DNA of 64,000 nucleotides from NCBI GenBank assembly GCA_942493125.1, contig OW818667.1:1922001-1986000 (forward strand), given 5' to 3'. Positions within the stretch are counted from its first letter, which is position 1. Every line of letters begins with the position of its first letter. The translations under genes were made by a program, and so were the position numbers. The stretch comes from Fusibacter_C sp942493125 (GTDB taxonomy: Bacteria; Bacillota; Clostridia; Peptostreptococcales; Acidaminobacteraceae). Below the pieces are notes generated by a model that had not been told where the DNA came from, ran no database searches, and saw only the letters and a list, made by a program, of their open reading frames with translations. Shown one piece after another: positions 18,121-26,159 of this stretch.

Positions 18121-18489
18121 CATTTCAGCTACATGTGAAATCGTTTTATAGATGGAACAATATTCCGTAGCAAGTCTAAAGGATTCACTAACGCCAATTT
18201 CTTTTTCAGGTGCATAAACTCTTGCATCAACATTGACCCACTTTAGTGTTGTTGGTACCTCTGTACGCTTCTCACCAGTAATAACCATCTCAAAGCGCTC
18301 AAAATTGATGCGCTTTTTTTTCATGACATCTAAAAATGTGGAATAGAGACATGACCCAAGCGCACCTAAAAGCATATCATAGGGTGCAACGGTACCATCT
18401 TCACTACCGATTTTTATTACTGATTTTGGTGCGATCAATTCGCCTTCAAATTCGTTTGTAAATTTAAGTGTAACTTCCTTCTTGTCCAT
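18097..18489 (-). CDS. OsmC family protein
   Basis: About 130 residues. The motif GALGSCLYSTF contains the conserved cysteine, and EYCSIYKTISH holds the second, giving the two-cysteine site of OsmC/Ohr-type peroxidases. These reduce organic hydroperoxides or carry reactive sulphur. The more upstream ATG (18513) has no ribosome binding site, whereas AGTAGGTGG precedes the ATG at 18489. The 3' end overlaps that of the convergent symporter. Closest in style to the YhfA/OsmC-like group of Firmicutes rather than to Ohr. Confidence 0.85.
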   Translation of the reverse strand: MDKKEVTLKFTNEFEGELIAPKSVIKIGSEDGTVAPYDMLLGALGSCLYSTFLDVMKKKRINFERFEMVITGEKRTEVPTTLKWVNVDARVYAPEKEIGVSESFRLATEYCSIYKTISHVAEMSYEISIL

Positions 18490-18570
18490 ATTGGGCCACC
18501 TACTCTCTATCATTTTCTATCATTTTGAACATTACTTTAAAACGCATATAACCTATTTTATCATAATTTG

Positions 18571-18599
18571 TTGAAAATTTATAGGATGTATGCTAGAAT
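18571..18599 (+). promoter_or_regulatory. strong sigma-70-type promoter with extended -10
   Basis: TTGAAA (18571-18576), 17 bases, then TAGAAT (18594-18599) preceded by TG at 18591-18592. No gene starts nearby; a terminator follows about 75 bases later. Confidence 0.65.
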
Positions 18600-18605
18600 G
18601 ATAGC

Positions 18606-18673
18606 ACCCCCTATGCCAGGGGGCATCCCTTATTAGTTTCTATACTTCTTTGACGCGGAAGCGTCACTTTTTT
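18606..18673 (+). ncRNA. candidate short terminated RNA
   Basis: A predicted transcript of about 68 nt. CCCCC (18607-18611) can pair with GGGGG (18619-18623), and an alternative ATGCC/GGCAT stem overlaps it. The 3' end is an intrinsic terminator: TGACGC, GGAA loop, GCGTCA, then a T run (18651-18673). There is no open frame. It may be a small RNA or an abortive leader in front of the cysteine desulfidase gene. No known riboswitch family was recognised. Confidence 0.45.
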
Positions 18674-18681
18674 TGTCTTCA

Positions 18682-18757
18682 TGTCTCATAATGAGAAACA
18701 ATAGCTATTTTTATCATTATGAGACAAAGCGGCGTTAATATTCTCATTTTGATAATA
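18682..18757. promoter_or_regulatory. upstream activator sites for sigma-54 promoter
   Basis: Three related palindromes: TGTCTCATAATGAGAAACA (18682-18700), TTTTTATCATTATGAGACA (18708-18726) and the weaker TATTCTCATTTTGATAATA (18739-18757). Their centres are 28 and 30 bases apart, about three helix turns, and they lie 120-190 bases before the sigma-54 promoter, the usual place for enhancer-binding proteins with a Fis-type HTH. Confidence 0.7.
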
Positions 18758-18872
18758 AAATAATCTGTCATTTAACATTCTAAATTGCTCGATTCATTTG
18801 AAAAGCATGCGTCTCCATTGAAAATACAAGCTTCTTATTTTTTGAAATCATATATAAGGGTTACCTTTCAAT

Positions 18873-18889
18873 TTGGCACGAGTCTTGCA
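18873..18889 (+). promoter_or_regulatory. sigma-54 (RpoN/SigL) promoter
   Basis: TTGGCACGAGTCTTGCA matches the -24/-12 consensus TGGCAC-N5-TTGC exactly. Start of transcription is expected near 18900, 37 bases before the desulfidase ATG. Confidence 0.9.
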
Positions 18890-18936
18890 CTTATAATAAA
18901 ACATAATTCATCATTTATTTTGAAAGGATGCCTGTT

Positions 18937-20256
18937 ATGTCATATGAAAAACGCATTATTGAAGCCCTTCGTGCTGAAGTTAAACCTGCAATGGGGTGTA
19001 CTGAACCAGTTGCCGTGGCATTGGCTGTAGCAAAGGCAAGAGAACTCTGTCAATGTGGCGATTCATTCAGCGCTGATCTGTTCAACGCTGATGCGTTCGA
19101 GATCATCGTAACTGTGAGCCCGAATATTTTTAAAAATGGGCTTTCTGTCGGGATACCTGGCACAGATCAAGTTGGACTCGTCCTCGCCTCAGCATTAGGT
19201 TTTACTTCTGGACAAAGCTTCAACGGCCTTGAAGTTTTCAAGAATGTCAATGACAGCGATATTAGTATGGCCATGCAACTCATTGGCGAAAAAGCTGTTA
19301 AATTATCCATTGCAGACACAGACAAAAAAATATATATTGAAGCGGTTGTATCACAAGGCTTAAATTTTGGACGAACCATCATTGAAGTGTGCCATGATCG
19401 ATTTGTGCATCTTGAATCGCATTTAGGTGTTCACTTTACGGAAGCATTTTCTGAGAATACCTTTTCACAACCTGTAAAAAATCCACTCTATGATTTACCA
19501 ATCTACGAATTAATTCTGCATATTGAAAAGCTGCCTTTTGATGAGATCGCTTTTTTACTCGAAGGCTTTGAAATGAATGAAATAATCGCACGCTATGGAC
19601 TTTCGAAACCGTGCGGCATGTCCGTCGGACTTACATTACAACAAAATACAGAGAAAGGCATATTGTCAGATGACCTTATGAATCGCGCGATGATCTTGAC
19701 CGCTGCTGCTTCAGATGCACGCATGTCCGGCATTTCGTTACCCGTCATGAGCAGCAACGGTAGTGGCAACAATGGCATCACCGCCCTTATGCCGATTGTG
19801 GCTTATGCAAGCACAACGCCAACCTCGGATGATTCGCTCGCCAGAGCTGCCGCTATCAGCCATATGGTCAACAGCGTTATCAAGAGCAACATCGGCAGAC
19901 TTTCTGCATTATGTGGCTGTGGCGTCGCAGCTGGCACTGGTGCAGCTGTCGCACTAACTTGGCTCATGGGTGCTTCGAAAGCCCAACTTGAAGGTGCTGT
20001 ACAAAACATGATTGCCAACACGACTGGCATGATCTGTGATGGCGCTAAAGTCGGGTGTTCTCTTAAGCTGGCAACATCGGCATCAGCTGCCGTACAATCA
20101 GCGTTACTCGCTATCGCAGGCATCATCGTACCAAGTGGCAACGGCATCATTGGACCAACAGCAGACGACACGATCGTCAATCTCGGTTATTTGTCAAGGC
20201 ATGCCATGGATACTGTGGATCACGTCATTTTAGGCGTTATGACTGAACATTTATAA
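18937..20256 (+). CDS. cdsB: L-cysteine desulfidase, CdsB/UPF0597 family
   Basis: 439 residues, often annotated as serine dehydratase alpha-family protein. It breaks L-cysteine into pyruvate, ammonia and sulphide with a [4Fe-4S] cluster. Candidate ligands: Cys21 in MGCTEPVAVAL, Cys326 or 328 in LCGCGVAAGTG, and Cys367 or 374 in ICDGAKVGC. The start at 18937 has GAAAGG nine bases upstream; the earlier ATG at 18928 lies directly on that site and is unlikely. A sigma-54 promoter and activator palindromes lie upstream. In Clostridioides difficile, cdsB is known to depend on SigL and an activator (CdsR); the activator at 24335-26128 may play that role here (inference). Confidence 0.88.
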   Translation: MSYEKRIIEALRAEVKPAMGCTEPVAVALAVAKARELCQCGDSFSADLFNADAFEIIVTVSPNIFKNGLSVGIPGTDQVGLVLASALGFTSGQSFNGLEVFKNVNDSDISMAMQLIGEKAVKLSIADTDKKIYIEAVVSQGLNFGRTIIEVCHDRFVHLESHLGVHFTEAFSENTFSQPVKNPLYDLPIYELILHIEKLPFDEIAFLLEGFEMNEIIARYGLSKPCGMSVGLTLQQNTEKGILSDDLMNRAMILTAAASDARMSGISLPVMSSNGSGNNGITALMPIVAYASTTPTSDDSLARAAAISHMVNSVIKSNIGRLSALCGCGVAAGTGAAVALTWLMGASKAQLEGAVQNMIANTTGMICDGAKVGCSLKLATSASAAVQSALLAIAGIIVPSGNGIIGPTADDTIVNLGYLSRHAMDTVDHVILGVMTEHL

Positions 20257-20307
20257 ACTCTAGCACATATAGTTACATTTCTAGGACAATCATTTTCTCA
20301 AATAAAC

Positions 20308-20362
20308 AGGGAGCCTTGCTCAGGCGTTTTATTATAAACGCAGAGCACGACTCCCTTTTCTT
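20308..20362. terminator. terminator between cdsB and lon
   Basis: Long hairpin with AGGGAG/CTCCCT base, TGCTC/GAGCA middle and GCGTTT/AAACGC top, ending in TTTTCTT. It sits between converging genes and can serve both. Confidence 0.8.
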
Positions 20363-20400
20363 ATAGTTTGGTCAAATGATATTTTAGTCAAATGATATTG

Positions 20401-22779
20401 TTAGAACGTCATCTGAGATGGATCAAAGCTAGGTCCCTGCATTGGTTCATTTTGAGGCAATTCAAGACCAAATAGTTCATGGATGACCTCTTCAACCTTA
20501 GTGATCGGCACAAATTCAATCGCCGTTTTCACTTCATCAGGCACTTGATCTAAATCTTTGATATTTTCTTCAGGAATCAAAACTTTCTTGACGCCTGCAC
20601 GATGTGCCGCAATGACTTTTTCTTTGATACCGCCCACAGGAAGCACGTTGCCCCTAAGCGTAATTTCGCCTGTCATAGCAACAGTTGAAGGGATTTTTCG
20701 TCCTAAAATCAGTGACGCAATCGCTGAGAATAATGCTACACCAGCTGATGGTCCATCCTTTTGTACAGCACCTGAAGGAACGTGGATATGCAAATCTTTT
20801 TTACCAAACTCAAAATCTGGCGTTTGGAATGCCAACCTAGAACGTACAAGACTTAATGAAATTCTTGCCGATTCCTTCATGACATCACCAAGTTTACCAG
20901 TCAATATAAGCTGGCCATTGCCCGGCATAAATGAGCCCTCAATAAAGAGGATTTCTCCACCTACAGGCGTCCATGCGAGCCCCGTTGCTACACCGACTGC
21001 GTTGTTCGTCCCTGCTAGATCGTGACGCGCAAGCGGTCTACCGAGCAGATCGTATAGTACAGCATCGGTAACTTTGTATGGCAATGGTTCTTGGTTCAAC
21101 ACCACTTTTTCTGAGACGACACGCGCAACGGAAGCAATTTGTCGTTTAAGACCACGCACACCAGCTTCACGCGTATAAGCATCTATGATCGATTTGATTG
21201 CATCATCTTCAAAGATGACCTGATCTTCTGTAAGGCCATGTTCTACGAGCACGTCCGGCACTAGATGGTCCTTCGCGATGTGGAATTTCTCAAGATTTGT
21301 ATAGCTGGAAATTTCGATGACTTCCAAACGATCAAGCAATGGTCCAGGGATTCCGCGAAGCGAGTTCGCCGTTGCGATAAAGAATACATCGGATAAATCA
21401 TAAGGCACTTCGAGATAGTGATCTGCGAATGAGTTGTTTTGTTCAGGATCTAACACTTCAAGTAGTGCGCTGGCTGGATCGCCACTGTTTCCGATTTGAA
21501 GTTTATCAATTTCGTCAAGGACAAAGATAGGGTTCGTCTGTCCAGCTTTTTTCATACCTTGTATCACGCGTCCAGGTAATGCAGCGACATAGGTTCTTCT
21601 ATGCCCTCTAATTTCAGCTTCATCTCTGATGCCACCAAGGCTCATACGAATATAAGGTCTATCGAGTGCTTTTGCGATGCTCTTACCAAGACTTGTTTTA
21701 CCAGTACCTGGAGGTCCGATGAGCAATAATATTGACCCTTGTTTTTCTTTTTTGAGTTTGAGAACTGCTAAATGCTGAATGATGCGGTCCTTGACATCTT
21801 TAAGACCGTAATGGTCATCATCAAGGATTTTTCTGGCTTTTTCAATATCGATATCCGTCGCTTTGAATTTGCCCCATGGCAATGCCACAAGTAAATCCAA
21901 GTAGTTTGCCACCACGCTACGCTCTGCACTTTGAGGTGATAATGCATCAAATTTCGCACTTTCCGAAAGAGCCATCTTCTTGACGTCATCTGGCATCATG
22001 GATTCTTCAATTAGCGTGTGATAATCCTTTGCTTTTACACCGTCAGGATCCTCTTCATTAAGTTCTTCTTGAATCATTTTGAGCTGTTCTCTTAAGAATA
22101 CTTTGCGATAATTTTTATTGGCTTCCTGAGAAAACTTTTCACTTATTTCCTTCTGAAATGCAAAGGACTCTCGTTGCTTAATTAAAGCATCAATAAGCTT
22201 CATGCCCTTTTCACTATATGATTTGGCTTCAAATATTTTTTGTTTTTCTTCGATGGTAATGTTCATGTACTGGAGCAATACACCAGCTAGAAGTTCAACG
22301 TCATTAATTTCGAACATGAATTTCACAAATGGCTCGGAGCCTTTAAAGTAAACGCTGATTTCTTGGATCAACTGTTTAATGTGACTTAACATGTCCTCAT
22401 ATGGCAGACCTTCCATGTCGGCGATTGTCGGCTCATAGGTATACTCTGCCGTGATCATATCGTCCAATTGGAAAAAACGATCGATTTTGACTTTTTCCAC
22501 AGCGACGACATCTAGGAAGTAATCCAAACCTTCAAGTCTGATGGATCTCACTTCGAGCAATACACCGAATCTATAGAAATCTTTTACTTCGTATTGTGCA
22601 GTCATGTTTGGCTTTTTAACAGTAACACCGAGGGCGTACATGCCATCCTCGATCAGGTCTTTTTCCAAATCACGAGAAGGCTCTTTTGATACTTTGATAG
22701 ATACTTCGTTTCCTTTAAATAGAACCATTTCAGATATGCCCAAAACGTTCAAAATAGCGTTAGGTTCTTTTGTTTTCAT
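20401..22779 (-). CDS. lon: ATP-dependent protease Lon (LonA)
   Basis: 792 residues, usual LonA length. N-terminal substrate domain to about residue 200, coiled-coil linker, AAA+ module with Walker A GPPGTGKTSLG near 355 and Walker B FVLDEIDKL, and a C-terminal serine protease domain with catalytic Ser678 (DGPSAG) and Lys719 (GGIKEK). It degrades misfolded and regulatory proteins in the cytoplasm. The ATG follows AGAGGAGG. Three short palindromes lie upstream (22815-22874), but no CIRCE or CtsR site was seen. The C-terminal tail after the protease domain is about 20 residues, mildly longer than usual. Confidence 0.97.
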   Translation of the reverse strand: MKTKEPNAILNVLGISEMVLFKGNEVSIKVSKEPSRDLEKDLIEDGMYALGVTVKKPNMTAQYEVKDFYRFGVLLEVRSIRLEGLDYFLDVVAVEKVKIDRFFQLDDMITAEYTYEPTIADMEGLPYEDMLSHIKQLIQEISVYFKGSEPFVKFMFEINDVELLAGVLLQYMNITIEEKQKIFEAKSYSEKGMKLIDALIKQRESFAFQKEISEKFSQEANKNYRKVFLREQLKMIQEELNEEDPDGVKAKDYHTLIEESMMPDDVKKMALSESAKFDALSPQSAERSVVANYLDLLVALPWGKFKATDIDIEKARKILDDDHYGLKDVKDRIIQHLAVLKLKKEKQGSILLLIGPPGTGKTSLGKSIAKALDRPYIRMSLGGIRDEAEIRGHRRTYVAALPGRVIQGMKKAGQTNPIFVLDEIDKLQIGNSGDPASALLEVLDPEQNNSFADHYLEVPYDLSDVFFIATANSLRGIPGPLLDRLEVIEISSYTNLEKFHIAKDHLVPDVLVEHGLTEDQVIFEDDAIKSIIDAYTREAGVRGLKRQIASVARVVSEKVVLNQEPLPYKVTDAVLYDLLGRPLARHDLAGTNNAVGVATGLAWTPVGGEILFIEGSFMPGNGQLILTGKLGDVMKESARISLSLVRSRLAFQTPDFEFGKKDLHIHVPSGAVQKDGPSAGVALFSAIASLILGRKIPSTVAMTGEITLRGNVLPVGGIKEKVIAAHRAGVKKVLIPEENIKDLDQVPDEVKTAIEFVPITKVEEVIHELFGLELPQNEPMQGPSFDPSQMTF

Positions 22780-22814
22780 ATGGCGCCCTCCTCTTTTAAT
22801 ATTTTTTATTTATA

Positions 22815-22850
22815 GGGTATATATACCCATTTTAGCCACTTTTATGGCTA
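22815..22850. promoter_or_regulatory. two palindromes in the lon promoter region
   Basis: GGGTATATATACCC (22815-22828) is a perfect palindrome 36 bases before the lon ATG. TAGCCA and TGGCTA (22833-22850) form a second one. Either could be an operator; no known regulator site matches. Confidence 0.45.
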
Positions 22851-22856
22851 CTTGAT

Positions 22857-22874
22857 GAAATTGCATGCAATTTC
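22857..22874. repeat. MITE-like element, solo joined termini
   Basis: GAAATTGCATGCAATTTC is a perfect 18-base palindrome made of the two terminal repeats of the family without a core. It lies upstream of lon. Confidence 0.5.
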
Positions 22875-22943
22875 TTTAATCGTTACTAACACATTATCAA
22901 ATCGAGATTAGTCGTTCTACCACACTTTATGTATGAATTGTAA

Positions 22944-22980
22944 CAAAAAAAGCACTCACATTTGAAAATTGTGAGCGCCT
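22944..22980 (-). terminator. terminator of EF-hand gene
   Basis: On the minus strand GCGCTCACA pairs with TGTGAGTGC, followed by a run of seven T. Confidence 0.8.
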
Positions 22981-22992
22981 TGTATCCTTTGA

Positions 22993-24057
22993 TCAAATTT
23001 TGAGGTCAATTTCGTGAATTGTGCCAGCGCCACCGTTTTCTTTTAGATAGACGCTCGTTTCACGAACCTTTGCCAGTAATTCAGAGCCGTTTTTTATTTG
23101 AAAATCCGAGGCGACTTTCCCTAGATAAATAGCACCGACGTCAGCATCTTTGATACCGACTAGCGTTTTTTGTCCAAAAGGCGAAACCGTCCAGAGTTTT
23201 AAAGATGTAAAGATATCATCCGATTCATCAATCCAGCCGTTGTTGTCCTGATCATACGCAGCGAGTTCATCAAAGCCGTTACCGGTTTCAGGGCCAAATA
23301 GTTCGAGACCATCGTCAATGATGCCGTTTTGATTTTTATCGAGCGCTAAAAATCCGCTTCCAGCAGCTAGATTTTTAAATTGCTCAGGTGTTCCGTCCAT
23401 GGTGATATCAAGCTCCAAGCTATCTTCACCAAAAGCGACACCCTTGCCATCATAATTGATGACGAGTGGATCCTGAAGCTTCGCACCGATTTCGATTAAT
23501 GCTTCAGTTGACTGGGTGTAAGCGCGTTTCATTTCCAGATTCACTTTAAATTCAATCGTCCTGCCGTCTACGGTATTGACGACACCCTTTGATTGAAACG
23601 ACGTACTCTCTGTTTCATGTACCTCATGCTTGGCTGTGATGCGCATTCCAAATTGTGATTGTCCCACACTTTGTCCTGGTGGTGTGATCACATGACCGAG
23701 ATGGCGACCGTTATCATCGGGTGCATGTTTTGCGTTCATCTTCTCTTGCGACACATCATCGAGTTTCACAACTTGCTTGAACTTGAATTTTTTGCCAGTT
23801 AACGTGGCGATAAAGTCCTCAATCATCCTGATTTTAATTTGATCCTCTTCCGAAAGATGAAACAGTTCATCTGTACGCGTTTCGTTTAGTGACAGACTTT
23901 CTTCGGAAAGTGACAATGCGATAAAATTGTTTTGCTGCTCAGGTAAAGCGACAACTGGCTGATTGACAGTGAACGTTTGAACCGTAAGTTCGCTACGTTC
24001 GGTTTTGTTGAAAGTGGAAAATGCCTTTTGCTCCACTTCAAAATTTGAAATTTTCAT
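22993..24057 (-). CDS. EF-hand-like calcium-binding protein of unknown function
   Basis: 354 residues without signal peptide or membrane helix. Residues 1-110 are polar and low in conserved features. The C-terminal half has two calcium loops: DKNQNGIIDDGLELFG near 246 and DQDNNGWIDESDDIF near 270, both with the D-x-N/D-x-N-G-x-I-D spacing of EF-hand or dockerin-type loops. The central part (LEMKRAYTQSTEALIEIG) is not recognised. Related proteins are known in motile bacteria but their role is not established. Its promoter carries a perfect 12-base inverted repeat, and it ends at a strong terminator, so it is monocistronic. Confidence 0.8.
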   Translation of the reverse strand: MKISNFEVEQKAFSTFNKTERSELTVQTFTVNQPVVALPEQQNNFIALSLSEESLSLNETRTDELFHLSEEDQIKIRMIEDFIATLTGKKFKFKQVVKLDDVSQEKMNAKHAPDDNGRHLGHVITPPGQSVGQSQFGMRITAKHEVHETESTSFQSKGVVNTVDGRTIEFKVNLEMKRAYTQSTEALIEIGAKLQDPLVINYDGKGVAFGEDSLELDITMDGTPEQFKNLAAGSGFLALDKNQNGIIDDGLELFGPETGNGFDELAAYDQDNNGWIDESDDIFTSLKLWTVSPFGQKTLVGIKDADVGAIYLGKVASDFQIKNGSELLAKVRETSVYLKENGGAGTIHEIDLKI

Positions 24058-24098
24058 ATAACACCTCCATGTGTCGTAAAAATGCCTTAAGTATCCAT

Positions 24099-24129
24099 AC
24101 TATAATTATTTATCGGCAATAATTATAGT
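24099..24129. promoter_or_regulatory. 12-base inverted repeat before EF-hand gene
   Basis: ACTATAATTATT (24099-24110) and AATAATTATAGT (24118-24129) are exact complements with a 7-base spacer, 42 bases before the start. TATAAT within the arm may be the -10 element, so a bound regulator would block transcription. Confidence 0.55.
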
Positions 24130-24140
24130 TTACATAAGTA

Positions 24141-24256
24141 TGGAAAATGTAAAATTACATAATAAGTCTCAAAATCATCGTTTCAAATGTCAACAATGAC
24201 TTGTTTACGTCATTTTAATATGAGATGTATCCTAAAATTGGAATTTTGCATTTTCC
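24141..24256. repeat. MITE-like element, copy 2
   Basis: Ends TGGAAAATGTAAAATTACA and AATTGGAATTTTGCATTTTCC-type termini are inverted repeats around a core with GTTTCAAATGTCAACAATG. Flanked by TA on both sides (TA|TGG, TCC|TA). About 115 bp; no ORF. Confidence 0.75.
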
Positions 24257-24264
24257 TAAAGTAT

Positions 24265-24312
24265 GAAAAAAAAAAGGAATCAACCACAGAAAATTTCCAT
24301 GGCTGATTCCTT
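24265..24312 (-). terminator. terminator of sigma-54 activator gene
   Basis: AAGGAATCA (24274-24282) pairs with TGATTCCTT (24304-24312); on the minus strand it ends in a long T run. Confidence 0.8.
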
Positions 24313-24334
24313 AATTTTTATTTGATCGTCTAAC

Positions 24335-26128
24335 TTATAACTGATACGTTTTGATTTTTCGATAAAGCGTCGCGCGACTGATTCCAAGGGCTTTTGCAAC
24401 ATCTTCCAGCGCTTCGCCACTACGTCCGTACAGTGCCATCGCCGAGCGTATCGCCTCTTCTTCCAGTTGCGCAATTGAACGGATATCTGCCGGTTGCATG
24501 TTTTTTGATATGTTATTTGATATGTTATTTGATATATTAATAAGACTTCTCAATCGTTGATCATGCCCATTTGCGATGCGTTTTGGCAGATGTCTCATTT
24601 CAAGGACGTCGTCATCACAGACATTGACTGCATACTCGATGGCATTCTCAAGCTCTCTGACGTTACCAGGCCAATCGTGCGACTTCATCACTTCTATAAA
24701 GCCTTGTGACATGGTCGGGACCGTCTTTTGAAGCTTTCCACACCATTTTTCAACGAGGTACCTTGCTGTGAGCAGCAAATCGTCTTTGCGTTCTCTAAGT
24801 GGTGGCACGTGAATGGGGATTACATTTAAGCGATAATAAAGATCCTGTCTAAATGAACCCTCGAGCACTTTCTCTTCCAAATCCGCATGCGTTGCGGCGA
24901 TAACTCTAACATCGACATCGATGGGCTTGTTGCCTCCAAGCTGATCGATGCGTTTTTCTTGTAACGCTCTAAGCAACTTGGCTTGAAGATGAAGTGGCAT
25001 GTCGCCGATTTCGTCTAAAAACAAAGTGCCTTTATTGGCTAGCTGGAATTTGCCGGGTTTGCCGCCTCTTTTCGCGCCAGTGAATGCACCTTCCTCATAG
25101 CCGAACAGCTCGCTTTCCAATAAGTGATCTGGAATCGCGGCACAGTTGATCGCCACAAAAGGCATCTGATTACGCTGACTTGAGTGGTGGATGGCTCTGG
25201 CAAATAGCTCTTTACCAGTGCCACTTTCACCTAAAATCAACACAGTAGAAGTGCTACCAGCCACTTTTTTCGCCAATCCTTTGGCGCTCAATAACGACTC
25301 AGACCCGCCAATGATAAAATCGAAGCCTGTCGTCACAGTATCGAGCATCATGTCGTTGACGGTATTCATCACTTCTTCCATGGATTTTATGGTGATGATA
25401 AAACCCTTTATCGTTTGGTGCACCTTGATCAAAGCGACGTCGTAAACGCCTCTTAAACCATTGGGAAATGTATAATAATGATTTTTGCTGCCTTCCTTCA
25501 TAAGAACAATCTGTTGCCACTGCGTCTGACCAAACAATTCTTTCAGATGCGTAATGGCTTTTGTCCCAAACTGTTTCTGAAACTTGCGATTGACCCTTAA
25601 AACATTGCCCACTGCATCAATAGCAATCAAGCTCGTGTCCAAACTATCGACCACTACTTCAAGCTCTTTTGCAAGGAGTTCCAGCGATTCATGGCTTTCA
25701 TGTTCCTTGAGCTTTGACGAGATGAGATCTGCCATACGGTCCAAAAATGATAAGAGGTTTTCTTGGTTCTCGATGAGCGCCGTTCTCTGTGCTTCTTTGA
25801 AAGCGATGAGCCCTATAACGCCTATGGTTTCTCCGTCCAACCTTATTGGGCAGCACACTTCGGCATGTTCATCACATTTATCTTTGCAGTCGCAATTGAG
25901 ACAGGCCTGATGCTCACCAGGATTTTCGATGATAAACCCAACACCCTCCGTAAGTGCATAGTTGAATGCCGAATTGACACCGACCACTTCACCGATGCTA
26001 TCTCTATAACTTCCCGTTCCAGCCAATCTCACCCTGTCTTTGTCAACGATGGTGACGTCGATGTTGACAACGCTGGCGATAGCTTCACAGATCAATTGTA
26101 CATTTGATAAAATTTTTTGAAGTGACAT
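24335..26128 (-). CDS. sigma-54-dependent transcriptional activator, candidate CdsR
   Basis: 597 residues. Residues 1-145 are a GAF-like sensor with a cysteine cluster (C76, C79, C81, C85, C92, C93: CLNCDCKDKC then CCP). Residues 150-250 are a PAS domain. The AAA+ domain (265-500) has Walker A GESGTGKE at 300, the sigma-54 contact loop GAFTGA at 347-352, and Walker B LFLDEIGD near 370. A Fis-type HTH is at 555-595. The start has GGAGG. A linker near residue 540 repeats ISNN. The cysteine cluster could sense sulphur, redox or metal state. It lies 4 kb from the sigma-54-driven cdsB gene, the only sigma-54 promoter I found in this window. Confidence 0.92.
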   Translation of the reverse strand: MSLQKILSNVQLICEAIASVVNIDVTIVDKDRVRLAGTGSYRDSIGEVVGVNSAFNYALTEGVGFIIENPGEHQACLNCDCKDKCDEHAEVCCPIRLDGETIGVIGLIAFKEAQRTALIENQENLLSFLDRMADLISSKLKEHESHESLELLAKELEVVVDSLDTSLIAIDAVGNVLRVNRKFQKQFGTKAITHLKELFGQTQWQQIVLMKEGSKNHYYTFPNGLRGVYDVALIKVHQTIKGFIITIKSMEEVMNTVNDMMLDTVTTGFDFIIGGSESLLSAKGLAKKVAGSTSTVLILGESGTGKELFARAIHHSSQRNQMPFVAINCAAIPDHLLESELFGYEEGAFTGAKRGGKPGKFQLANKGTLFLDEIGDMPLHLQAKLLRALQEKRIDQLGGNKPIDVDVRVIAATHADLEEKVLEGSFRQDLYYRLNVIPIHVPPLRERKDDLLLTARYLVEKWCGKLQKTVPTMSQGFIEVMKSHDWPGNVRELENAIEYAVNVCDDDVLEMRHLPKRIANGHDQRLRSLINISNNISNNISKNMQPADIRSIAQLEEEAIRSAMALYGRSGEALEDVAKALGISRATLYRKIKTYQL

Positions 26129-26159
26129 GTCGACCTCCAGATTTAGAACGATATCAGAA

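Noticed and set aside
18606..18673. Known riboswitch (fluoride, preQ1, T-box)
   Set aside because: The conserved bases of these classes are not present; only simple hairpins are.
19803..20180. ORF of 125 residues antisense to cdsB
   Set aside because: Alanine-rich shadow of the real gene; no start signal.
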